From positions 582,001 to 646,000 of the forward strand of contig NZ_CP126170.1 of NCBI RefSeq assembly GCF_033170385.1: a DNA stretch of 64,000 nucleotides, given 5' to 3'. Made by a program: the position numbers and the translations under genes. Position 1 is the first letter of the stretch, and every line of letters begins with the position of its first letter. Positions 9,869 through 18,172 of this stretch are shown here, one piece after another. The notes under the pieces are model-generated. The model searched no databases. It saw only the letters and a list, made by a program, of their open reading frames with translations, and was not told the DNA's origin. This DNA comes from Xanthomonas rydalmerensis (GTDB taxonomy: Bacteria; Pseudomonadota; Gammaproteobacteria; Xanthomonadales; Xanthomonadaceae).

Positions 9869-12564
9869 TGATGCGCAGGTCTTCCCTTCCTTCCGCCCGC
9901 CCTGGCCGCCTCGTCCGCGCGCTGGCCCTGTGCGCCGCCATCACGCTGGCCGGCGTCGGCCATGCCGCCGACACCCAGCCGTGGCAAGACACCTCGGCCA
10001 GCTTCGAGACCCGGGCGGCGGCGCTGGTCGCACAGATGACCCTGGAGGAAAAAGCGGCGCAGATGCAGAACGCCGCGCCGGCGATCGACCGCCTGGGCGT
10101 GCCGGCCTACGACTGGTGGAACGAAGCGCTGCACGGCGTGGCGCGCGCAGGCCAGGCCACCGTGTTTCCGCAGGCCATCGGGCTGGCCGCTACCTTCGAC
10201 GTGCCGTTGATGGGGCAGGTGGCCACCACCATCAGCGACGAGGCGCGCGCCAAGCACCACCAGTTCCTCCGCGAAGGCGCGCACGGCCGCTACCAGGGGC
10301 TGACCTTCTGGTCGCCGAACATCAACATCTTCCGCGACCCGCGCTGGGGACGCGGACAGGAGACCTACGGCGAGGATCCCTACCTCACCGCGCGCATGGG
10401 CGTGGCCTTCGTGCAGGGATTGCAGGGCGACGACCCGGTGTATCGCAAGCTCGACGCCACCGCCAAGCATTTCGCCGTGCACAGCGGTCCGGAGGCCGAC
10501 CGTCACCACTTCGACGCCCGCCCCAGCAAGCGCGATCTCTACGACACCTACCTGCCGGCGTTCGAGGCACTGGTGAAGGGAGGCCAGGTGGATGCGGTAA
10601 TGGGCGCCTACAACCGGGTGTACGGCGAGTCCGCCAGCGCCAGCCAATTCCTGTTGCGCGACGTGCTGCGCCGCGACTGGGGCTTCAAGGGCTACGTGGT
10701 CTCGGACTGCTGGGCCATCGTCGATATCTGGAAGCATCACCACCTCGCGCCCAGCCGCGAGGCGGCCGCGGCGCTGGCGGTCAAGAACGGCACCGAACTG
10801 GAGTGCGGCCAGGAATACGCCACGCTGCCAGCGGCGGTACGCCAGGGGCTGATCGACGAAGCGGAGATCGACGATGCGGTGACGCGCCTGTTCGCCGCGC
10901 GGATGCGACTGGGCATGTTCGACCCGCCCGAGCGCGTGCGCTGGGCACGCATTCCCGCCTCCGTGAACCAGGCGCCCGCGCACGATGCGCTGGCCTTGCA
11001 GGCCGCGCAGGAATCGCTGGTGTTGCTGAAGAACGATGGCGTGCTGCCGCTGTCGCGCAAGCTCAAGCGCATCGCCGTGGTCGGCCCGACCGCCGACGAC
11101 ACCATGGCCCTGCTCGGCAACTACTTCGGCACGCCGGCGGCGCCGGTCACGATCCTGCAGGGCATCCGCGACGCGGCCAAGGGCATCGAAGTGCGCTATG
11201 CCCGCGGTGTGGATCTGGTCGAAGGGCGCGACGATCCGGGCGCCACGCCGCTGATCGAGGCGGCATACCTGCGGCCGGCGGCCGATTCCCCGGAACGCGG
11301 CCTGCGCGGCGAATACTTCCGCACGCCCGATCTGGCGGGGACGCCGGCGCTGGTCCGTACCGACGCCCAGATCGGCTTCCGTTGGGACCGCGGCTCGCCG
11401 ACCGACAACCTGTTGGCCCGCGGCGAAGCGGGGCCGGGGCAGGGCATTCCCAGCGATCATTTCAGCATCCGCTGGAGCGGCCAGCTGCTGCCGCCGGTCT
11501 CGGGCCGCTACCGCATCGAGGCGGCCGCCGACGACGGCTTCCGTCTCTACCTGGATGGCAAGCTGGTGCTGGACCACTGGACCGACAGCGACCGCATGCG
11601 CGCCGACGGCGTGGACCTGGACCTGCAGGCGGGCCGCGCCTATGCGGTGAAGCTGGAGTACTACGACGCCGAGCGCGACGCGGGCGTGCGGCTGGGCTGG
11701 CGCATGCCCGGCGCGAAGCCGCCGTTCGACGAGGCCCTCGATGCGGCGCGCAACGCGGACGTGGTGGTGTTCGTCGGCGGACTGACCGGCGACGTCGAAG
11801 GCGAAGAGATGAAGGTCGATTACCCGGGCTTCGCCGGCGGCGACCGCACCGACCTGCGCCTGCCCGCGCCGCAGCGCGCCCTGCTGGAAGCGCTGCACGC
11901 CACCGGCAAGCCGGTGGTGATGGTGCTGACCGGTGGCTCGGCACTGGCGGTGGAATGGGCGCAGGCGCATCTGTCGGCGATCCTGATGAGCTGGTATCCG
12001 GGACAGCGCGGCGGCACCGCCGTGGGCCAGGCACTATTCGGCGAGGTCAATCCCGCGGGGCGCCTGCCGGTGACGTTCTACCGGGCGGACCAGGCGCTGC
12101 CGGCGTTCGACGACTACGCGATGGAAGGCCGCACCTACCGCTACTTCCGCGGCACCCCGCTGTATCCGTTCGGCCACGGCCTGTCGTACACGCGGTTCGA
12201 CTACGGCAAGCTGCGCATGGATGCGCCGCGCATCGCCGACGACGGACGCCTCAAGGTGCAGGTGGAAGTAGCCAACACCGGCAAGCACGCCGGCGACGAA
12301 GTCGCGCAACTGTACGTGCGGCGGCTGGCGGCCGCGCCCGGCGATGCGCAGCAGACGCTGCGTGGCTTCCAGCGCGTTCGTCTGGCCCCGGGCGAGCGGC
12401 GGACCCTGACGTTCGAACTGGATGCGCAACAGGCGCTGCGCCAGTACGACGACGCCCGCGGCCGCTATGTCGTGCCGCCCGGAAGCTACGAAGTGCGGAT
12501 CGGCGGCTCCAGCGCCGATGCCCGCGTGCGTGGGCGCTTCACCGTGGAGGCGCGCCGTGACTGA
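9865..12564 (+). CDS. Secreted GH3 beta-xylosidase with PA14 insert
   Basis: Translation probably starts at the first of three tandem ATG codons (9865); the start overlaps the previous stop and GAGGAG lies just before it. The 899-residue protein has a signal peptide ending near VGHAA, a GH3 barrel with SPNINIFRDPRWGRGQETYG and the nucleophile in GYVVSDCWAIVD (Asp281), and a second lobe interrupted at about residues 477-617 by a PA14 module (LRGEYFRTPDLAG to DAGVRLGWRMPG). A fibronectin-III-like domain closes the protein. This barrel sequence is closer to xylosidases than to the GH3 at 332, so exo-xylosidase activity on xylo-oligosaccharides is the best call. It belongs to the coupled operon. 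Confidence 0.92.
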   Translation: MMMRRSSLPSARPGRLVRALALCAAITLAGVGHAADTQPWQDTSASFETRAAALVAQMTLEEKAAQMQNAAPAIDRLGVPAYDWWNEALHGVARAGQATVFPQAIGLAATFDVPLMGQVATTISDEARAKHHQFLREGAHGRYQGLTFWSPNINIFRDPRWGRGQETYGEDPYLTARMGVAFVQGLQGDDPVYRKLDATAKHFAVHSGPEADRHHFDARPSKRDLYDTYLPAFEALVKGGQVDAVMGAYNRVYGESASASQFLLRDVLRRDWGFKGYVVSDCWAIVDIWKHHHLAPSREAAAALAVKNGTELECGQEYATLPAAVRQGLIDEAEIDDAVTRLFAARMRLGMFDPPERVRWARIPASVNQAPAHDALALQAAQESLVLLKNDGVLPLSRKLKRIAVVGPTADDTMALLGNYFGTPAAPVTILQGIRDAAKGIEVRYARGVDLVEGRDDPGATPLIEAAYLRPAADSPERGLRGEYFRTPDLAGTPALVRTDAQIGFRWDRGSPTDNLLARGEAGPGQGIPSDHFSIRWSGQLLPPVSGRYRIEAAADDGFRLYLDGKLVLDHWTDSDRMRADGVDLDLQAGRAYAVKLEYYDAERDAGVRLGWRMPGAKPPFDEALDAARNADVVVFVGGLTGDVEGEEMKVDYPGFAGGDRTDLRLPAPQRALLEALHATGKPVVMVLTGGSALAVEWAQAHLSAILMSWYPGQRGGTAVGQALFGEVNPAGRLPVTFYRADQALPAFDDYAMEGRTYRYFRGTPLYPFGHGLSYTRFDYGKLRMDAPRIADDGRLKVQVEVANTGKHAGDEVAQLYVRRLAAAPGDAQQTLRGFQRVRLAPGERRTLTFELDAQQALRQYDDARGRYVVPPGSYEVRIGGSSADARVRGRFTVEARRD

Positions 12565-15037
12565 GCCGCGCAGTGTGGAGACCGCCGTGCACGTGCTGTC
12601 GGTGCGGGAGAAGCTGGGCTACAGCCTGGGCGACCTGGCGGCGAACCTGATCTTCCAGACGCTGATCACTTATCTGGCCTTCTTCTATACCGATGTGTAC
12701 CGATTGCCGGCCGCCACGGCGGCGACGATCATCTTCGTGATCGGCCTGCTCGGCGCGTTCGTGTTCACCCCGCTGATCGGCATCGCCGCCGACCGCACGG
12801 CGACCCGCTGGGGCAAGTTCCGGCCCTGGATCCTGTGGACGGCGATCCCGTTCGGCGTGCTGTCGCTGCTCGCCTTCAGTACCCCGGACCTGGGCGCGCG
12901 CGGCAAGGTGATGTATGCCCTGACCACCTACGGCCTGCTGATGCTCGTGTACGCGGCCAACAACCTGCCGTACTCCGCGCTCAGCGGGGTGCTGACCGGC
13001 AACATGGCCCAGCGCAACAGCCTGTCGGCCTATCGCTTCGTGGCGGTGATGATCGCGCAGTTCATCATCCAGGTGCTGCTGTTGCCGCTGGTGCTGATCC
13101 TGGGCGACGGCGACAACGTGCGCGGCTTCGAGCGCCTGATGACGGTGTTCGCGGTGGTAGGCACGCTGTTCTTCCTGATCACCTTCGCCACCACCCGCGA
13201 GCGCATCGTGCCGGCCAAGGAACAGAGCGCAGGCGTGCTGCAGGACCTGTCCGACCTGCTGCACAACCGGCCATGGAAGGTGATGCTGGCACTGACGGTG
13301 CTGGTCTTCGTCAACCTGGCGCTGAAGGGCGGCACCTACATCTACTACTTCCAGTACTACCTGAGCGAGGCCGCCCTGGCGGGCTTTCTCGACGCCTCCG
13401 GCTTCAATGGCTTCATCGGCGGCGTGAACGCGGTGCTCAGCGGATGGGGCCTGTCCGGCTTCACCTGGCCGCAGGACCCGGCCACCTCGGCGTTCAGCCT
13501 GTTCAACGCCTGCGGCATCCTGTGCATGATCCTGGGCATCGGTTTTTCCCGGCCCCTGGCCGACCGCTTCGGCAAGCGCGATGCCTTCGGCGGCGCGCTG
13601 CTGGTCTCCACCGTGTTCCTGCTGGCGTTCTACGTGTTTCCGCCCACCGCGGTCGGCGTGGCCTTCGGCGCCTTCATGCTGCACGGCTTCTGCTACGGCA
13701 TCACCATCCCGCTGCTGTGGGCGATGATCGCCGATGTCGCCGACTACTCGGAATGGAAGAACCATCGCCGCGCCACCGCGATCATCTTCTCGGCGATGCT
13801 GTGCGGACTGAAGATCGGGCTCAGCATCGGCGGCGCACTGGTCGCCGGCATCCTCGCGCACCACGGCTACCAGGCGGGCGCCGAACAACAGCCGCAGGCC
13901 GTGGTGGACGGCATTCGCCTGACCGTGAGCACCTACTGCGCGATTCCGTTCCTGGTCGCGGTGGCGCTGCTGTTCTTCTACCGGATCGACAAGCGCATGG
14001 AACTTCGCATCGAACACGACCTGCAGCTGCGGCGGCAGGGAAGCGACCTCGACCACCTCGCGGCGCACGCCATCGCGCAACCGCTGGTGACCCACATCTA
14101 CACCGCGGACCCGTCGGCCCACGTGTTCGAGGGACGCCTGTACATCTATCCGTCGCACGACATCGACAGCGGCGCGCCGTTCGACGACGAGGGCGGTCAC
14201 TTCGGCATGGAGGACTACCACGTGCTGCGCATGGACTCGCCCGAAGGCATGGCCACCGACTGCGGCGTCGCCCTGCATGTGCGCGACGTGCCGTGGGCCA
14301 GCCGGCAGATGTGGGCGCCGGACGCGGCCACGCGCGATGGCCGCTATTACCTCTATTTCCCGGCCAAGGACGCGCAGGGCCTGTTCCGCATCGGCGTGGC
14401 GGTGGCCGACCGCCCGGAAGGCCCGTTCGCCGCCGAGCCCGAGCCGATCGCGGGCACCTACTCGATCGACCCGGCCGTCTTCGAGGACGACGACGGCGCG
14501 CACTACCTCTGCTTCGGTGGCATCTGGGGCGGCCAGTTGCAGAAGTACCGCGACGACCGCTTTGAGGCGGCGCATGCCGAGCCCGAGGGCGATGCGCCGG
14601 CACTGGGCCCGCGCATCGCCCGGCTGGACCCGGGCATGACCCGGCTGGCGGAGCGCACGCGGGACATCGTGATTCTCGACGAGCACGGGCAACCGCTGCG
14701 CGCCGACGATCACGCGCGCCGCTTCTTCGAGGGACCGTGGCTGCACAAGGACCAGGGCCGGTACTACCTGTCGTACTCCACCGGCAACACGCACCTGCTG
14801 TGCTACGCCATCGGCGACAGCCCGTACGGCCCGTTCACCTATCGCGGCGTGCTGCTGAAGCCGGTGGTCGGCTGGACCACGCACCACTCCATCTGCGCCT
14901 TCCAGGGGCGCTGGTATTTGTTCTACCACGACGCCCTGTTGTCCGGCGGCGTGACTCACCTGCGCTCGGTCAAGTGCACGCCGCTGCACGTCGAGCCGGA
15001 CGGGAGCATTCGTACTGTCGATCCCTATGGCGGTTAA
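12557..15037 (+). CDS. GPH-family sugar:cation symporter fused to a GH43 hydrolase domain
   Basis: One uninterrupted 826-residue frame. GTG at 12557 overlaps the GH3 gene by 8 bases, with GGAGG 6 bases upstream. Residues 1 to about 485 are a 12-helix transporter of the glycoside-pentoside-hexuronide family (TRWGKFRPWILWTAIPFGVL after helix 2, LLWAMIADVADYSEWK later). After a short charged linker (IDKRMELRIEHDLQLRRQGS) a full GH43 domain begins at about 508 with all three acidic residues: ADPSAHVFEG (Asp518), SIDPAVFED (Asp638) and RRFFEGPWLHK (Glu725). No signal peptide or extra helix separates the parts; since GPH transporters have both ends inside, the hydrolase should face the cytoplasm and could act on oligosaccharides as they enter. 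Usually these are two genes; the alternative is an assembly artefact joining them. Confidence 0.9.
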   Translation: MTEPRSVETAVHVLSVREKLGYSLGDLAANLIFQTLITYLAFFYTDVYRLPAATAATIIFVIGLLGAFVFTPLIGIAADRTATRWGKFRPWILWTAIPFGVLSLLAFSTPDLGARGKVMYALTTYGLLMLVYAANNLPYSALSGVLTGNMAQRNSLSAYRFVAVMIAQFIIQVLLLPLVLILGDGDNVRGFERLMTVFAVVGTLFFLITFATTRERIVPAKEQSAGVLQDLSDLLHNRPWKVMLALTVLVFVNLALKGGTYIYYFQYYLSEAALAGFLDASGFNGFIGGVNAVLSGWGLSGFTWPQDPATSAFSLFNACGILCMILGIGFSRPLADRFGKRDAFGGALLVSTVFLLAFYVFPPTAVGVAFGAFMLHGFCYGITIPLLWAMIADVADYSEWKNHRRATAIIFSAMLCGLKIGLSIGGALVAGILAHHGYQAGAEQQPQAVVDGIRLTVSTYCAIPFLVAVALLFFYRIDKRMELRIEHDLQLRRQGSDLDHLAAHAIAQPLVTHIYTADPSAHVFEGRLYIYPSHDIDSGAPFDDEGGHFGMEDYHVLRMDSPEGMATDCGVALHVRDVPWASRQMWAPDAATRDGRYYLYFPAKDAQGLFRIGVAVADRPEGPFAAEPEPIAGTYSIDPAVFEDDDGAHYLCFGGIWGGQLQKYRDDRFEAAHAEPEGDAPALGPRIARLDPGMTRLAERTRDIVILDEHGQPLRADDHARRFFEGPWLHKDQGRYYLSYSTGNTHLLCYAIGDSPYGPFTYRGVLLKPVVGWTTHHSICAFQGRWYLFYHDALLSGGVTHLRSVKCTPLHVEPDGSIRTVDPYGG

Positions 15038-15059
15038 AAGGCCGTCGCCCAGTGGCACC

Positions 15060-15083
15060 GCCGCCTGCGGCGTGGCAGGCGGC
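15060..15083 (+). terminator. Hairpin after the xylan operon
   Basis: Two 9-base arms, GCCGCCTGC and GCAGGCGGC, pair around a 6-base loop, beginning 23 bases after the last stop codon of the operon. There is no T-run, so it may be an RNA-stabilising or Rho-assisted end rather than a classical terminator. Confidence 0.5.
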
Positions 15084-15336
15084 GCAGTGACCTCCTGTGG
15101 GAGTCGACCGTCATGCAGTCGCGACGCGTTCATTCCGATGGCGCAATGCGTCGGGACTAAAGTCCCTCCCACAAGTACGCCAGTAAGGCAGCCGTCCTGC
15201 CTAAATCGCTATCAGGCACGCACTACAGTCGCGCAAGGGAGCGGAGGATTCGGTCCCGTGTACCGCCGCGCATCCGGGCCGCGCTCTTCACGACAGAGCG
15301 CATCGACACCATGCCACGCACGGCCCGGCGCCGCCA
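15084..15336. other. Intergenic stretch with an extragenic palindrome
   Basis: No gene is supported between the xylan operon and the epimerase gene that reads toward it. The region holds the short palindrome GGGACTAAAGTCCC at 15153-15166 with flanking CTCCCACA; near-identical copies occur at 34458-34471 and 34567-34580, so it is a dispersed repeat family. Nothing else was recognised. Confidence 0.6.
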
Positions 15337-16440
15337 CTACACCGTCCGCGGCAACAGCTCCAACCCCTGGATCTCGCGAATCCCCAATCCCGGCGCCTCG
15401 CCAATCCGGATCTGCGCCTCGTCGAACTGCACCCCGCCGACCACCGGATCGAAGGCCCCCAGCGACGGCCCATCCAGGTCCACCTTGGTGATGACGTCCG
15501 CGCGCGCCACCGCCAGGTGCGCCGCCGCGGCCACGCCGACGCTCGATTCGAGCATGCAGCCGATCATGCACGGCACCCCGTACACCGCAGCGATGTCGGC
15601 GATGCGCAGCGCGTTGGACAGGCCGCCGGCCTTGACCAGCTTGATGTTGACGATGTCCGCCGCGCGCCGCTGCAGCAGCGCGATCGCCTGCGCCGGCGAG
15701 AACACACTTTCGTCGGCCATCACCGGGGTCTGCACCCGCTCGGTCACGTACTGCAGGCCGTCCACGTCGCCGGCCTTGACCGGCTGCTCCAGCAGTTCCA
15801 GCGTCACCCCGGCGCGCTCCAGCGCATGCATCGCCTGCACCGCCTGCTTCGGCGTCCAGCCCTGGTTGGCGTCCAGTCGCAGCTGCGCGCGCTTGCCGAC
15901 CGCGGCATGGATCGCCTTGACCCGCGCGATGTCCTCGGCGAGATCGGTGCCGATCTTGATCTTCAGCGCCACGAAGCCGCGCGCCAGCGCCGACAGCGCG
16001 TCGGCCACCATCGTGTCCACGGCATTCACGCTGATGGTGAGGTCGGTGGTCAGCTGCGGGGTGCCGCCGCCGAGCAGGCGGTACAGCGGTGCGCCATGCT
16101 GCTGCGCCCACAGGTCGTGCACGGCGATCTCCATCGCTGCCTTGGCGCTGCTGTTGTGCTCCAGCGCGCCCTGGATCAGGCCGCGCAGGCGCTGCAGGTC
16201 GGCGATGTCCTCGCCGATCAGCCGCGGCGCCAGGCAGCGTTCGATCGCCGCGATGATCGAACCGTGCGTGTCGCCGGTGATCGGCGGGGTGGCCGGGGCG
16301 CTGCCGTGGCCGATCCGGCCGTCGTCGGTGTGGACCATGACCACCACGTCCTCGATCGCCTGCACGGTGCGCAGCGCGGTCTTGAACGGGGTCTTCAGCG
16401 GCACGCGCAGCATGCCCAGGCGGATCTCAGTGATCTTCAT
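15337..16440 (-). CDS. L-Ala-D/L-Glu (dipeptide) epimerase, enolase superfamily
   Basis: A 367-residue cytoplasmic enzyme of the muconate-lactonizing subgroup of the enolase superfamily. The capping domain covers about residues 1-120; the barrel shows the paired lysines ALKIKIG (Lys160, Lys162), metal ligands in RLDANQGW (Asp190), LELLEQPV (Glu218) and MADESVF (Asp243), and the opposing base in NIKLVKAGG (Lys267). These features match L-Ala-D/L-Glu epimerases (YcjG/YkfB type), which convert the dipeptide released from murein peptides into a usable form. The ATG overlaps the stop of the NlpC/P60 gene (ATGA), so the two are co-translated, and that neighbour, plus the nearby amidase, supports muropeptide recycling. 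Other dipeptide specificities are possible. Confidence 0.9.
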   Translation of the reverse strand: MKITEIRLGMLRVPLKTPFKTALRTVQAIEDVVVMVHTDDGRIGHGSAPATPPITGDTHGSIIAAIERCLAPRLIGEDIADLQRLRGLIQGALEHNSSAKAAMEIAVHDLWAQQHGAPLYRLLGGGTPQLTTDLTISVNAVDTMVADALSALARGFVALKIKIGTDLAEDIARVKAIHAAVGKRAQLRLDANQGWTPKQAVQAMHALERAGVTLELLEQPVKAGDVDGLQYVTERVQTPVMADESVFSPAQAIALLQRRAADIVNIKLVKAGGLSNALRIADIAAVYGVPCMIGCMLESSVGVAAAAHLAVARADVITKVDLDGPSLGAFDPVVGGVQFDEAQIRIGEAPGLGIREIQGLELLPRTV

Positions 16441-17831
16441 TCGGTCGTGGGCGCGCGCAGGCGCTGGATGCGGGTGATGCGGTCGATGAAGGGCGTGCCG
16501 TCGCCGAGCAGCAGCGGCTCCAGCGGCGTCACCGACACGCCGTTGAGGCGCACGCGCTGCACCTGCCCGGCGGCGTCGCGGTAGCTGGCGCCGGCCACGT
16601 CGTGGATCACCCAGGTCTGGCCGTCCTCGTGGCCGATCACCAGCATCACGTGGCCGGGGATGTAGACCAGGTCGCCCACGCGCAGCCGTGCCAGCGCCTG
16701 CCGGCGCTGCGGCAGCGGGTCGGTCGCCACGTAGGGCACCGAAGCCAGGCTGGGACTGCGCGCCTGGTCGCCGGTGTTGCGCGGCAGGTCGATACCCAGG
16801 CTGCGGTGGAGGTCGACGACGAAGCCACTGCAGTCGCGTGCGTCGTAACTGTTGCCCCAACCGTAGCGTTCGCCGAGGAACTTGAAGGCCTGCTGCAGCA
16901 GCGACTGCGGCGTGGCGGGCAGCGGTGCCTCGGCGACGTCGGCACTGCGCGGCACCAGCGCGGGTACCAACTGCAGGCGTCCGTCGCGGTCGCGCAGCGG
17001 CAACTGCACCACGTAGGCGGCCAGCGGCGACTGGCCGTTGACCACCTGTTGCGGCGGCCAGTCGCGCAGCAGCGGCAGGGAACTGCCCATGTCCAGCGCC
17101 ACCTGCGAGGCCGCCGGTTGTTCCGGGGTGAACACGGTGGACGCGCGTGCGCCGGTGACCAGCAGCCGCGGCGTGCGCTGCGCGTACGCCAGCACACTGG
17201 CGCGGTCGCTCTCGGCGACGCGGTCGCGGGCGATCCAGGCGGCGTAGTTGTGCGCCAGCACGAACAGCCATTGCCCATCGGCGCTGGCGTGCAGGATCGC
17301 CACCGCGCTGCCCGGATACAGCGCCGATTCCTGGAAGCGGTCGATGTCGCGATCGTCGCGGTCGCTGAACACGCGCTCGGCGGTCGGGAAGCGCCGCAGG
17401 TCGGCGCGTTGCACCACCAGCGCGTAGCGCGGCTGCACCTGCGCCGGCAGCGCATCCAGCGCCAGCGCGCGCTGCAGCGCCTGCAGGCGCGCGGCGTCGA
17501 GCACAGCGCCTTGGGTATCGTAGAGCGTGCGTGTCGGCGGTGCCGACAGCGCCAGGATCTGCGCACGGACCTGCGCGGCGGACAGTTGCGCCGGCAGTGC
17601 GGCCAGGTCGTGCATCGACGGATCGTCGCGCAGCAGGTGGGCATTGAACGCGGCGCGCTGCGTCGCCTCCAACAGCGGAGGCGACGCCGCCGGCAGCTGG
17701 GCGATCCAGTGCTCGGCCTGCAATTGCGCCGGCTGCGCCTGCAGCGGCATGGCGTCGCTGGCGCGTGCCGTTGCGAAGGCGCCGCTCGCCGCCGCGGCGA
17801 GCAACAGGCACAGGCCGCGCATCGTGATCAT
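16437..17831 (-). CDS. Secreted SH3/NlpC-P60 peptidase, probably cleaving muropeptide stems
   Basis: 464 residues starting at ATG 17831 (a second ATG lies three codons in). Residues 1-25 are a signal peptide (GLCLLLAAAASGAFATARA). About residues 130-300 look like bacterial SH3-type wall-binding domains (RYALVVQRADLRRFPT, QWLFVLAHNYAAWIA), and the C-terminal NlpC/P60 domain has catalytic Cys334 in YDARDCSGFVVDLHRS, His394 in YIPGHVMLVIGHE and a third polar residue near His410. Proteins of this layout cleave gamma-D-Glu to diamino-acid bonds and give the L-Ala-D-Glu dipeptide that the next gene product would epimerise. The pairing within one operon is strong functional evidence. The protein acts in the periplasm. 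Confidence 0.9.
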   Translation of the reverse strand: MITMRGLCLLLAAAASGAFATARASDAMPLQAQPAQLQAEHWIAQLPAASPPLLEATQRAAFNAHLLRDDPSMHDLAALPAQLSAAQVRAQILALSAPPTRTLYDTQGAVLDAARLQALQRALALDALPAQVQPRYALVVQRADLRRFPTAERVFSDRDDRDIDRFQESALYPGSAVAILHASADGQWLFVLAHNYAAWIARDRVAESDRASVLAYAQRTPRLLVTGARASTVFTPEQPAASQVALDMGSSLPLLRDWPPQQVVNGQSPLAAYVVQLPLRDRDGRLQLVPALVPRSADVAEAPLPATPQSLLQQAFKFLGERYGWGNSYDARDCSGFVVDLHRSLGIDLPRNTGDQARSPSLASVPYVATDPLPQRRQALARLRVGDLVYIPGHVMLVIGHEDGQTWVIHDVAGASYRDAAGQVQRVRLNGVSVTPLEPLLLGDGTPFIDRITRIQRLRAPTTE

Positions 17832-17882
17832 GGGATCCCACTGTCTGGAAAGAAGGCCGGCGCGTCCCGCGCCGACGCCAGG

Positions 17883-17949
17883 ATCTTCGATTCCCGGTTT
17901 TTCCCTGTCAAGGCGCTGCGTTGACAGGTTTTGCGAGCGCGTGTTACAT
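17883..17949. promoter_or_regulatory. Divergent promoters around an inverted repeat
   Basis: CCTGTCAA (17904-17911) and TTGACAGG (17921-17928) form a perfect inverted repeat with a 9-base spacer between the divergent NlpC/P60 and TonB-receptor genes. Read rightward, TTGACA at 17921 is followed after exactly 17 bases by TTACAT (17944-17949), a good sigma-70 pair for the receptor. Read leftward, the other arm is also TTGACA, with a poorer -10 (GAAGAT) at 17888-17883. The repeat could thus also serve as an operator that controls both directions. Confidence 0.5.
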
Positions 17950-18172
17950 CCGAATGCACAGGGGGCGCGTGGCGATGGCGCTGGGGAACGTGCAAGCACC
18001 GCACGGCAGCGCCGCGTCCGCTCGGCAACATGCAGGAACCCGCAACACGATGGCCGCGTGCCGTGCACGCGTCATCGCCGTGTGCGTGGACGCCAGGGAC
18101 AGGCGCTCGGCCGTGGCCGCGCCCGCGGCGTTCGCGCCATTCATCCGCGCCATGCAGGAGAGCCGCGTGCCC

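Noticed and set aside
12539-15172. 877-residue minus-strand frame opposite the symporter-GH43 gene
   Set aside because: No domain motifs, biased composition, and it overlaps a strongly supported gene over its full length.
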